Part shown: positions 8,784-19,104 of the stretch, piece after piece
Layout of the letters: the number at the start of each line of letters is the position of its first letter
How positions within the stretch are numbered: position 1 is the first letter of the stretch
Assembly: GCA_013407085.1 (NCBI GenBank)
Contig: JACCGJ010000281.1
Coordinates: 62,001-126,000 of the forward strand
Direction: 5' to 3'
Origin: Atriophallophorus winterbourni
Taxonomy: Eukaryota; Platyhelminthes; Trematoda; Plagiorchiida; Microphallidae
Length of the DNA stretch: 64,000 bases
Notes under the pieces: generated by a model
The model's input: only the letters and a program-made list of their open reading frames with translations
The model's database searches: none
What the model was told of the DNA's origin: nothing
Program-made: the position numbers and the translations under genes

Positions 8784-11700
8784 ATGGATCGCAAGTTGTT
8801 CACCCTGTTTTCATTTTTGGATCAAATGCAAGAAAAATACATCAGGAGGTTGAGAGAATTTGTTGCGATTCGAAGCATATCTGAGAGTTTAGATCATCGT
8901 CTTGAGGTGGTAAAAGCGTTACGATGGGTGGCTTTTCGTCTAAAAAGGTTTGTGATTTCAATTTTCGTTGAATTGGTATATATCGTGGTTCGAATACAAT
9001 TCGAGACTAAATACAATTACAACAATCAGCCTTAAAACGTTGAAATAGTCTCGTTTCGATTAACAAGGTTAAATTTCTTCCTTTGAGTATTGAGCTTTGA
9101 AAACCCCAGTAAAATTATTCCCGTAAGTTTAACAGATAAATATTACAAAAAGCACTATTTAGATTAAAACTCAGCATGTATACAATGATTTAGAATACAA
9201 CGTTACTTAATCTGCTAGCCAGGAAAAGTCGTACTATATCAGCCAAACATACAATCATTTGAAAAATTAAAAACATTTGAAACCTCTCACCTTTTCCCAC
9301 TGTTCCAAATTTTATCCACAATAAGAGATATTACCGACGAGAGGAGCACCCGTAGCACCCCTAGGTCGGTGGTTTAGCAAACCAATGGAACTCAGCAATC
9401 GGTGAGAAAGTTGAGATTCCTCTATGCACCCGTCCATTTATTCAGAACTGCCTGAATCTACACGTTTTTATTCCAAATTTTTATTTGGCGTAAAATCGGA
9501 TTTTATCTGACAAATTAAATAAAGCCTGATATTAATTGTGACATCAAAAATGTTTGCAATAAGGTTTAAAAAATTAAAGGACAATATTCACCGGCCACAT
9601 ACGTTGTGGTTAAAGAGCTACCTTTGTTAGCTTAGTAACGAGAACTTTAAGCGGTGAGAGACGACTATCCATCTTCCAGTCATTCATAAGGGATAGTTTC
9701 AGTTTAAGATACAAGATTCAGTATTTATGCTGAAAAACAAATAGTTATATATTACCAAAGGATAAACGTATAAAGGTAAGGCAAACCGTAGTTTCATGTT
9801 TGTGTCTATTTAGTTCAAATCAGGAGCAAAAGTAATTCCAATTGTAACATGAAGAAGGGATATTTTGACCGGAAATATATGTTGAGTAAAACGGAAGAAA
9901 TGAGGGATTTCAGTAAACTGGTGCTAACACAGTATTATTCAGCATAAAAAATAGTAACGTTTTGATTGAAGATCATTTCATTTGGCGAGGAAACAATTTC
10001 TGGCGGCAAACTGTTCCTCAGAAAGCATACACGGAGTGTGTAAATGTTTCGGTGGCAGTTCAATCGGGAGCAGATAGTGATTTCGGAACGGGTGATTGGA
10101 ACCAATTTTCAAGAGTTGTCTGAGTGGGTGGGACCCCGTGTGAATTATTCGGTAGGTTAGAATTAGTTCAGCTCTGATGCACCTGCGCTCAAGAATGCAC
10201 AATCCAAGTTTAGTCGCTGCGCAAAGGATTGATTATACAATCAAATAACTATTTTGGTTGAGCGCGATGCCTTTTTCCATCCATCTTGTCCGAGCTTGTA
10301 TTGCATAGTCCACAAATGGGTGTATTTATGTATTGTGTAACTTTGACTATGAGCGAGGTGGGAATCGTGCGAAAATTCGTCTGTGTATACATGTTTATAG
10401 ACTGCCTCGCATGGCAGACTGTTTTGCAACTTTCCGCATAACCGATACAGAGATCTTTCTGCGATATACTCCACTCAAGCGTATGATATCGGGAAAGGCT
10501 TCTCAACTTGCAACAGTTTGCACTTTTGGAAGTTGAATTGCAGCTTTTTTGAATTGAGCAAACTTAGGTCCACTAATAAAACTAGGCAATACTCAACAGA
10601 CTTCACTTTCTTCCAAATTTTTACATCATCGGGGAAAAGAAAAAGTTTACCTCGTACCAATTCAGGTAGATCATTCATAAATATTGAGAACAGTATTAGA
10701 CCGAGTTCTGAACCTAGTGGGATACCGCTCGTGGCTTCAATCGCACGGGAAATTTCGGCATCTATTCTGACTTCCGCTTTGCGTTCAGACAGGTAACTTG
10801 TGAACCAAGAAGTTAGTTTTCCAGTGACGCCTACATTCTACAGCATCTGACGTAGTAAGGAGTGATCACCTCGATCGAAATCTTTAGATACGTTTAAATA
10901 ACAGGCATGCAAGCGACTTCCTTCGTCTAATGCTTGCGTCCAATCGTTTAAAGTAGTAAACAAGTTAGACGAGCGTGAGTAAGTTTTTCTAAATCCATGT
11001 TGTGTCTAAAAAAGAATTTCCTGGCTCTCAAGGTGCCTGATAACACTCACACACGAAGCCTTCCAATACTTTAGAAATTACTTCCTTCCCTTGTTAACGT
11101 TTAGCCTGCGTAAATGCTTTCGCACAAACGTAGGATTCACATTGACATCCCTTAAGCTTTCCACCTCTATTGAACCCGGCAAAGTTGTTGGCAGGGACAT
11201 ATCCTTTGACAAAAAGCTTGCGCATAAAATGTTGCTAGGGTATCAGCTGTATCCCTAACAGTATCTGTCAATCCGTCTGCTCTCTAAATAGGAAAACTCC
11301 CGGTTTAACGACATTTAACTTTTGTTTGATGGCCTTTGAAGGGCAGTAGTTATTTGGGTTCGATCTACAAGCTGGACATTTGAACAGCTTAACAGAACAG
11401 ACAAGTAACGTGTTTGAAGAATTTTATTTATTGTTCTGTGTGAATATATTCTGTGGGAGTCGAGATCTTAAGAATTCATTTGTTAATTTCATCACAAAAT
11501 AAACGAAACCGCAATCCTTTGTAATGAATCGGTGTGCGCAGTTCATTGGTGACGTTTCGTTTTTTACGTTCGCACTGACACCCTTAGTCTGCCAAATGTT
11601 CGGTGTCAGAATCGAAACGTTATCAATAAACTGCTCTCACTGATTCATTACAAACTTTCTTTTTCGTTGATGATTCTCCGGTCGGTCATGAACATTTTCT

Positions 11701-14700
11701 ACTACATGAACCGTAATCCTCTTTTGCAATTTTGACTTATCCGTTAATTTTCATAATCGCTTATTGCATCTTAATTACTACCTAATTTTTCTGCAAGAGC
11801 ATCAGCTGAGTAGGCATTAGTAACGCTTTAACTAACGGGAATAATTGTATATAATCAATCTCAATTAAGAATGAACTATTCAATATTGACTATGTATTGT
11901 GGTGCTCACATCCCTATCCCTTACACACCACTACCGGTTTATGGCTGTTTGCCGTCATCGGGTGGAGACAGTAAGATCAGTTTCAGTTCAATATTGACTT
12001 CTGACTAAATATTTAATATCCTAGACTGAAGTGGTCTGGTCAGTTTTAGGTTATTATTTGGGTCTACAACTAAACATTAAAATTGATTAATCAAGGCCAA
12101 AAGTTATGGTCAAAGTCAGAGAGCATAGCACGCACTAAAACCGGAAAGGGGTGAATTAGCAAATTTCCTGAAGCATTTTATGGAAACTACCCTGAAATAG
12201 TCTAGTCTCTAGAATATATAAATGCTTGGCAAAATTTGTCCCTTGTGTGCATCTCTTGCAGTAATTTGTGATTAAATTCACATTCACAATTTCAATTACG
12301 GATGAGGGGTGTAATTGTACGGCTTCCCCTCGTGTTAGTGAATACTTATTCATCACTTTAAACGTTTCTCTAATGTTATCCCATAGACTTGGAGCAGATG
12401 TCCGCTTCAAACGTCTGGGAAAAGAGACCATTTATACCGGAGATCACATTCCACTGGAAAAGTCTGATCAGATGGAGCTGCCGGACGTTTTAATCGCATC
12501 AATCGGTGTGGATATAACAAAAAGAACGCTGTTGATCTACGGACATGTGGATGTGAAACAAGTTTATGAAAGCGAAAAGTGGAAACACGATCCGTTCGAT
12601 CTGCAGGTTATTGATGGTTACCTCTGTGGACGTGGGGTGACTGATGATAAAGGACCGGTTCTCGGGTGGATAAATGTACTCGAAGCTTTCCAAGTATGAA
12701 ACGTGTTTAAATATGAAAATGCCAAAGTTTATTTTGCTTGAGCATTGATAATTCAGATGCAGAATTATTACATAACCTTACAAAATCATTGTGAATTTAA
12801 ACGGGAAATTTCAATAAAAAATTTGATTATCTTAATTGACCATGAATCAAATGGTTTTAACCGGGGTCTCCGGCAATTAAACTCATAGCATAAAATATCA
12901 TAGGATTCCGATTAATATAGTTATACAACGTTTTTGTTTGAGTTTTGAATGCTCCGTTTTGCGTTCGAAAGCGCCATACACAGTGATGGCAAATTTTGCC
13001 ATTTTTGGTTGGAAAATCTAGCTGTCACTGGTTAATTTATCATTTGGTAAGATTTTTTAATCTCAAACAGAAATCAAAGCTTCTCTTGATTTGAGTTTCC
13101 TCCCATTTACCTATATTTTTCATTTCGTAAATTCGCATAATTTTGACTCAATATAATTAAACTAACGAAATTTGGGCCGTCGCTCGACTCTTATCTTTCA
13201 AACACAGAGCTGAACGTCAAACATATTATCAACAAACTGGGAAAGTTTTAAAGACACATCGACTTCTCACATCCCGCCAAATTACACTCCAATACCGGTT
13301 TCGGGGGATGTGAGCAACACATCACTTTGGTCATCCACAAGCGCCTTGAGTGCTTGACCATGAATCACTATGTGATTCTGTGTTTGAACATCGTGGTTCG
13401 TTGTACGAACCCTATGCAACAGTGGCATTCAAGTATAACCTTGTTTATCATTTATCCACTGTTTCAAGGCTCACTGAACCTAATCTTACTGTCTCCACCT
13501 GATGACGGCAAACAGCCAGAAACCGGTAGTGGAGTGTAAGTTCGGGGGATGTGAGCAACACATCACTTTGGTGATCCATATGCGCCTTGAGTTCTTGACC
13601 ATGAATCACTATGTGATTCTGTGTTTGAACATCGTGGTTCGTTGTACGAACCCTATGCAACACTGGCATTCAAGTATAACCTTGTTTACAATTTATCCAC
13701 TGTTTCAAGGCTCACTGAACCTAATCTTTTTGTCTCAACCTGATGACGGCAAACAGCCAGAAACCGGTAGTGGAGTGTAAGTTCGGGGGACGTGAGCAAC
13801 ACATTACTAAGGTATGAACTTATAAGTCACATTTGGATTAGGTCGGCACGACCAACCTGTTCAAATTCACATAACCACAGTGGCTTACACGCTCATTTTG
13901 TCTACTATATGTCCATTGATTCAAAGCATGCGGATCCTCGTCATACTTTTCGTAACTGATGAGTACAAACAGCACGAAACCGGTAGTGCGATGTGAGGTG
14001 GAAATGCATACATACGGATCTTTGGTTTACTGGATAGTTCAAACGGTCACGATGCACATTGGTGAGACCAGCAAGCTGTAAAATGTATTGATAGACACCT
14101 GCCAAATCATTTCCTTCATTATAATTATCATTATGTTGAGAGGAGAATAATTTGTAATTCATTGAATGGATATATATATTCAATGAATTAATTATAATAA
14201 TTATAATGAAGGAAAAAATGAAAAGTGCCACCCGGCAATGCACGAGCAAAAGAAAAAAAGGTACAATATGGGGGGAATTTTTTGTCCATTGTTCCACATG
14301 TCGATTTTTTGACATTTTTCACAAATTTGAGGGGGGACACAAAATAGAATGCACTCTCTCCACTGTTGCCGGTTCTCAGTCATTGTCGACAGCGTGTCAA
14401 GCCACAGACACTCACTATCCCTTGGACCCCACCCAGGAAGCCGCGTTCGTCCGACCCGAGCTAAACCCGACGTCAAGCGTTTTAAGGCCTTCTTCCAGGT
14501 CAGCGTTTGTCCACATGAACACCGCCGCCAGCCTGGGCCAACCGACACACGCAGCGCGCGGAAGGGTAGGCGCTCAGGCTTCATTCTCAAGACATGCCCT
14601 AGCCAGCGGAGACGGGAACGGTCGATCAGGTCTCGTAGCATCAGACTGTCCCCACCTAGAACACGGTGCCTCACTTCAACGTTGCTAGTGCGATGTTGCC

Positions 14701-17350
14701 AACACACTCGTGCAAGCCTCAGTAAACATCGATGTTCAAACATTTCCAAGCGCCGGAGCTCCTCTGCGCGTACTGCCCAGCTCTCGCACCCGTAAAGCAA
14801 GACCGACCTGACTGAGGCCAGGTAAACTCTCCCTTTGAGTCTCAAACTCACGTCAGACCGCTTCCAGAGATGACCTAGACTGGTGAACGCGAAGCGAGCT
14901 CTCGCAATGCGAGAACCGATCTCACTTTCCAGCCCTCCTCCCGCCGTGATGCAGCTACCAAGATAGGTGAACAGTTCCACACAGTCCCGACTGAGGTCAT
15001 CGACCGTCAGAGTGGGCTGCAACCCCTCCCAATCTTGAAGAAGAACCTTACACTTAGTTGGAGCTAAGTGCAAACCGTACCTAGACGCCTCCAATGCTAG
15101 CTGGTTCAGGGCATTCTGTAGGAACACCGGATCATCACCAAGCAAAGCAATGTCATCGGCATAATCAAGGTCAGTGACACGGTTACCTGGAAGTAGCTCG
15201 ATCCCACCCTCAGCGAAGCTACGGAGAGCATTCTGGAGGACATCCTCGATCGAAAAGTTGAACAAGAATGGGGACAGCGGACAGCCCTGGCGCACGCCAC
15301 TGGTTGTGAGGAACGCCGGCGATAGGCTGCCGTAGACCCTGACCCTCCCTGAAGAATGAGAATAGAGCTCCTTCAACATGGCGACATACTTAGGAGGGAT
15401 CCCACTCCTAAGCAATACAAAGATCATTATTATAACATTCTATCATGCTATTGTTTATCAACTATCACTCGTTTACCTTTGGATATTTTACATTTCCAGA
15501 AAACCAACATCAAATTACCCGTCAATTTGAAATTCATCATAGAAGGGATGGAAGAGACCGGATCAGAAGGCCTGCATGAATTGCTCAACGATTTGTCCTT
15601 CAATTTTTTCAAGGTTTGTTTTACTTTCCGTGCTTTGGCTTCTATTGGTTTGGTCTATTGAAGTTAAACTTGCTCACATTAGCTATTTTTGCTGCGAATA
15701 ATAGCACACTTTTCTTATGGATTTTGTTAAAAACGTTCGCCGGTAAAGTAACGAAGAGCATGTAAACTCAAAGAGAGCATGACGAAAGTATACGGTTGAA
15801 TGATCATTAGCTTGTGTATAAATTAGTGTCACCTTGAAGGTTCAGATACTTGAACTAAAATATTACCCTAATTTGGTTGAAGATGAAACACGAAAAAAGA
15901 AGGCGATCGATACACACAAGAAAATACCTTGGGTTCTAAGTTCAATCTTGTTTAAAAAAAGGAATATACATTGTGTAAGGGTTGGAGCAGTGTGCACCAC
16001 AATATATAAGATATATTGGCATTTTTATATGTGAACACTGAACAGTAAACAAGAGGAAACCTACACTCACTAATCAAACAACGTGGTTATTGACCCATTG
16101 ACCACCGATAAACGCAAAACTTTCTCGCTTTATTCTCTGTTGGGTAATGCCTTTGTAAAACCCCCTAAACGAAATCTCAATTATTTCGGTGCAAGCAGTC
16201 CGGCACATGCTTTTGGCCGCTTAATTTAGAGGCACTATGTAGAAGGTCATCCGCAAGCAAGGGAAGAACAGATACTGCTATCGGCCTCTGAAGTTTGAAA
16301 CTGCTGGTCTTATGCTACCTATCTCTGTGAGCTGTGGAGCTGCTTGGTCTACGATCGGTTTACGGATGGCGCACGTGGGACCGGGCCTGGCTTAAAATCT
16401 GCGTGGATCTCGCTTCTAACCGCCGAGCGTGGGTGGCTGAAATCCGTGGCGTCAACGAAGCCGACTCATCCTCCAGGAGGAGATAGTCGCATAAAAGTAA
16501 AGTAAAGTATCTCTGTGAGCGATTCGGGAGAGATTATTCCTCCGGAATCGGACTATTCAGTCACGCGAAACGCTATGGAGCATGAAACGATCATGCGCTT
16601 GGGATGTACATCCATGATCGAAGGAAGTCAACAAGAACAACAATCAGCAGAATAGTATCCCGCCCAGGTTCAACTGACATCTCACACATGCTATCATTTA
16701 TTTCCTATGCCTACGCCTACACCAGATGCCCCTCTGAACTTCAATGTATGATGTGTTCCGTCGTGATCAGTTGACAGGTGTTGAATTCGACGGCGTGCCT
16801 TGATTAGACCTGCGTCGTTCAATGTTGATATGTCTCATTTGAAATTCGGTTTATTTTGCACTTTATTATCTTTTTGAATGGTAACATATCTATTACTGAC
16901 CCGTATGATTCAACGGTAAAAGAATGTTTGCAGGTAAAACCAAGCACTTATATTCTGAAAAAGCTACACTCCTGTAAAAAATTTAGTAGATATAACATGA
17001 TATTTAACCGTATCATACTTCAAATTTTCCCTGCGTATACGCTCTCTGAACCATTCATGTGATTTATTTGTTACCTGTTTGTAGAACGTGGATTTCGTTG
17101 CAATATCTGACAATTATTGGTTGGGACAGAATACACCGTGCCTAACCTATGGACTGCGTGGTGTAATCTACTTCTACGTAACGGTTAAAGGTCCTGAACG
17201 GGTGTTGCACTCAGGTTGTCATGGTGGGGCTGTTGTGGAACCATTGGAAGATTTGGTTAGTTTGCTGTCCGTGTTGAATGACAGCAGCGGAAGACCCATG
17301 GTTCCTGGTATTTACGATGACATTCAAGAATTGGATCCAGAAGAAATGAA
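8784..17350 (+). CDS. CNDP2: cytosolic non-specific dipeptidase (CNDP2-like), copy A, exons 1-4 only
   Basis: M20-family zinc metallopeptidase that cleaves dipeptides such as Cys-Gly in the cytosol. Exons with consensus GT/AG borders and matching phases: 8784-8947, 12387-12693, 15500-15613, 17085-17350. Visible ligands: His108 and Asp110 (IYGHVDV), Asp141 (TDDKGP), Glu175/Glu176 (EGMEETGSEG), Asp204 (AISDNYWLG) and His237 (VLHSGCHGG), all nine residues beyond the human numbering. Exons 5-7 are missing, because the sequence enters the 1000-N gap in intron 4. The encoded residues are identical to copy B for exons 2-4, with only synonymous differences. Intron 2 carries an RTE insertion and tandem hammerhead repeats that copy B lacks. 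It is either an allele or a tandem paralogue broken by the gap. Confidence 0.9.
9978..11230 (-). pseudogene. CR1-like LINE fragment in intron 1 of dipeptidase copy A
   Basis: Reading down the minus strand: VNPTFVRKHLRRLN-like pre-RT block near 11100, an interrupted palm region, NDLPELVRGKLFLFPDDVKIW (FPDD in place of the catalytic FADD; about 10610-10675), the NFQKCKLLQV block, and the conserved C-terminal block RRCIRAELILTYRIIHTGSHPL (10100-10190). Frameshifts and stops show it is dead. An identical copy lies at 20293-21545. Confidence 0.8.
11518..11654 (+). mobile_element. 137-bp inverted-repeat mini-element related to PLE ends
   Basis: About 42 bp at the left end (starting TTTGTAATGAATCGGTG) and right end (reverse complement starting TTTGTAATGAATCAGTG) are inverted copies. 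The interior carries GUCUGCC...GUGUCAGAAUCGAAACGUUAUC, a decayed version of the PLE hammerhead core (CUGACGA changed, GAAACGUU kept). An identical copy lies at 21833-21969. Confidence 0.55.
11920..11975 (-). ncRNA. decayed hammerhead ribozyme motif
   Basis: On the minus strand: CUUAC...CUCCAC (stem I), CCGAUGA (core with U-to-C change), stem II GGC/GCC with AAACA loop, UAAA (for GAAA), CCGGUA|GUGGUG...GUAAG. Two core bases are altered, so cleavage is not expected. It belongs to the same family as 13485-13540. The identical copy is at 22235-22290. Confidence 0.6.
13485..13540 (+). ncRNA. type I hammerhead ribozyme, unit 1 of tandem repeat
   Basis: Stem I: CUUAC (13485-13489) and CUCCAC (13493-13498) pair with GUAAG (13536-13540) and GUGGAG (13529-13534). 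Core CUGAUGA at 13499-13505. Stem II GGC/GCC with AAACA loop. Core GAAA at 13519-13522. Stem III is the loop-less palindrome ACCGGU. Predicted cleavage after A13528 (GUA). The 10.1-11.1 position is a C-A mismatch rather than G-C, which may weaken activity. Confidence 0.75.
13726..13781 (+). ncRNA. type I hammerhead ribozyme, unit 2 of tandem repeat
   Basis: Core CUGAUGA at 13740-13746, GAAA, CCGGUA with predicted cleavage after A13769, exactly 241 nt after the first site. The 5' side of stem I is damaged (CUCAAC for CUCCAC, and CUUUU for CUUAC), so this copy is probably weaker than unit 1. Confidence 0.65.
13936..13998 (+). ncRNA. hammerhead ribozyme motif, related family (copy A)
   Basis: Core CUGAUGA at 13956-13962, stem II GUAC/GCAC with AAACA loop (one mismatch), GAAA at 13976-13979, loop-less stem III ACCGGU, cleavage predicted after A13985. 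Stem I: the proximal UCGUA pairs with UGCGA (one wobble) and the distal CCUC pairs with GAGG; the first pair next to the core is A-G. The homologue in copy B is at 24224-24286. Confidence 0.65.
14180..15425 (-). mobile_element. 5'-truncated RTE-like LINE, inserted in intron 2 of copy A
   Basis: One minus-strand frame (15427-14201) encodes the RT from the palm to the C-terminus: SGVRQGCPLSPFLFNF, DLDYADDIALLGDD (catalytic YADD), FTYLGSCITAGGG, VRSVLLYGCESWAVR, then [21 protein letters not shown], a C-terminal signature of RTE-like elements. The frame is intact to the end, but the endonuclease and N-terminal RT are missing, so it is a 5'-truncated insertion. Its 3' end is an AT-rich tail near 14180-14210. 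It is absent from the matching place in copy B (about 24440), so the insertion is specific to copy A. Confidence 0.9.
16130..16510 (+). repeat. SINE-like repeat with (AAAGT)n tail (copy A intron 3)
   Basis: Non-coding repeat ending GACTCATCCTCCAGGAGGAG then ATAGTCGCATAAAAGTAAAGTAAAGTA. The same 3' end occurs in reverse at 50090-50165 and in copy B at 25110-25525. Its 5' part shares CCCCCTAAACGAAATCTC and TTCGGTG with the 560-bp element at 36300-36867. The fixed 3' end with a short tandem tail suggests a retroposed SINE. Confidence 0.55.
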
Positions 17351-17687
17351 GTAATGAGCTAGATTGATAAACCATTTTTTCGAGGCTGATTAGAATTAAT
17401 TTTTAATCATTGATTAAAAATTAGCATTTTATCATGCCATCAAACTTTTATGGTAATTTTGAAGATTTAGTTATCTTAAAGACGTGCAATTACGATACAA
17501 GAATTGGATTAAATACGCAAACAAGAAAAAGAGACACTATCAATGTTCTTGCTCGGCAGATCACATGAGTGAGCGTATTGAAACGCATAGTGACGGCCAT
17601 TTGAGAATCGACCAATCATTTTTTGTTGAAAATTAATTACCGATTTGATAATGCTACGCCGCCTCTCCACGGCTAATATCGTAGAGT

Positions 17688-17810
17688 TTTGAGTGCAGTC
17701 GGTGAGAGCAGGTTTTGGGTAACGTTTCACTTCTGACACAGTAGCTTCGTCAGACCAAGGGTGATAATCAGAACAGGGAGTAAGTAGCAGTCTAACCGAT
17801 TGCACTCAAA
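17688..17810 (-). mobile_element. 123-bp PLE-derived mini-element with inverted ends and hammerhead motif
   Basis: The first 20 bp (TTTGAGTGCAGTCGGTGAGA) and the reverse complement of the last 20 bp (TTTGAGTGCAATCGGTTAGA) differ at two positions. The interior is the PLE terminal region with a hammerhead motif on the minus strand at 17715-17758: UUGGU, CUGACGA, stem II with one mismatch, GAAA, CGUU|ACCCAA. The homologue in copy B is at 26786-26908. Confidence 0.65.
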
Positions 17811-18104
17811 TCTATTTACATTATGAATACACTATCAGTTCTAAACATATTCCAATCGAATATCGCTGTTACTTTAAGTTGGCACACCTTTAAAATCGAT
17901 CGAGGCTCATAACAGTCCTATTCGATTTGATGCAGTAAATTTTTTTCATATTTCAATAAACTTGGTTAGAAAGTAAGTTTGAATTCTCGCTAAAATTAAC
18001 GAGATATTGGTTTACGTTGCTGAAGCAACGGTAACCTTTTGAAGCATGGTAATTTGTGACAGCATTTGAAAATGAAGAACAGAGTATATAACAGAATAAT
18101 TCGA

Positions 18105-19104
18105 NNNNNNNNNNNNNNNNNNNNNNNNNNNNNNNNNNNNNNNNNNNNNNNNNNNNNNNNNNNNNNNNNNNNNNNNNNNNNNNNNNNNNNNNNNNNNNNN
18201 NNNNNNNNNNNNNNNNNNNNNNNNNNNNNNNNNNNNNNNNNNNNNNNNNNNNNNNNNNNNNNNNNNNNNNNNNNNNNNNNNNNNNNNNNNNNNNNNNNNN
18301 NNNNNNNNNNNNNNNNNNNNNNNNNNNNNNNNNNNNNNNNNNNNNNNNNNNNNNNNNNNNNNNNNNNNNNNNNNNNNNNNNNNNNNNNNNNNNNNNNNNN
18401 NNNNNNNNNNNNNNNNNNNNNNNNNNNNNNNNNNNNNNNNNNNNNNNNNNNNNNNNNNNNNNNNNNNNNNNNNNNNNNNNNNNNNNNNNNNNNNNNNNNN
18501 NNNNNNNNNNNNNNNNNNNNNNNNNNNNNNNNNNNNNNNNNNNNNNNNNNNNNNNNNNNNNNNNNNNNNNNNNNNNNNNNNNNNNNNNNNNNNNNNNNNN
18601 NNNNNNNNNNNNNNNNNNNNNNNNNNNNNNNNNNNNNNNNNNNNNNNNNNNNNNNNNNNNNNNNNNNNNNNNNNNNNNNNNNNNNNNNNNNNNNNNNNNN
18701 NNNNNNNNNNNNNNNNNNNNNNNNNNNNNNNNNNNNNNNNNNNNNNNNNNNNNNNNNNNNNNNNNNNNNNNNNNNNNNNNNNNNNNNNNNNNNNNNNNNN
18801 NNNNNNNNNNNNNNNNNNNNNNNNNNNNNNNNNNNNNNNNNNNNNNNNNNNNNNNNNNNNNNNNNNNNNNNNNNNNNNNNNNNNNNNNNNNNNNNNNNNN
18901 NNNNNNNNNNNNNNNNNNNNNNNNNNNNNNNNNNNNNNNNNNNNNNNNNNNNNNNNNNNNNNNNNNNNNNNNNNNNNNNNNNNNNNNNNNNNNNNNNNNN
19001 NNNNNNNNNNNNNNNNNNNNNNNNNNNNNNNNNNNNNNNNNNNNNNNNNNNNNNNNNNNNNNNNNNNNNNNNNNNNNNNNNNNNNNNNNNNNNNNNNNNN
19101 NNNN
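18105..19104. other. assembly gap of exactly 1000 N
   Basis: Sequence ends in intron 4 of copy A at 18104 and resumes at 19105 inside exon 1 of copy B, seven bases into the coding sequence. A round 1000-N run indicates a scaffold join of unknown true length. Confidence 0.99.

Larger units (their letters stand above)
13301..13783 (+). repeat. 241-bp tandem repeat, two units, each with a type I hammerhead motif (retrozyme-like)
   Basis: The motif TCGGGGGA recurs at 13301, 13542 and 13783, giving two full 241-bp units and the start of a third. Each unit ends in a hammerhead. Inside the unit are strong hairpins, for example GAATCACTATGTGATTC and GGTTCGTTGTACGAACC, so the RNA would be highly self-paired. 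There is no coding potential. Tandem short repeats with type I hammerheads and a very short stem III are the hallmark of retrozymes, small non-coding retroelements copied through circular RNA. The orthologous spot in copy B (about 23590-23800) lacks this array. Confidence 0.75.

Noticed and set aside
14206..14795. Plus-strand ORFs of 148-160 residues
   Set aside because: They are antisense shadows of the RTE coding sequence on the minus strand.
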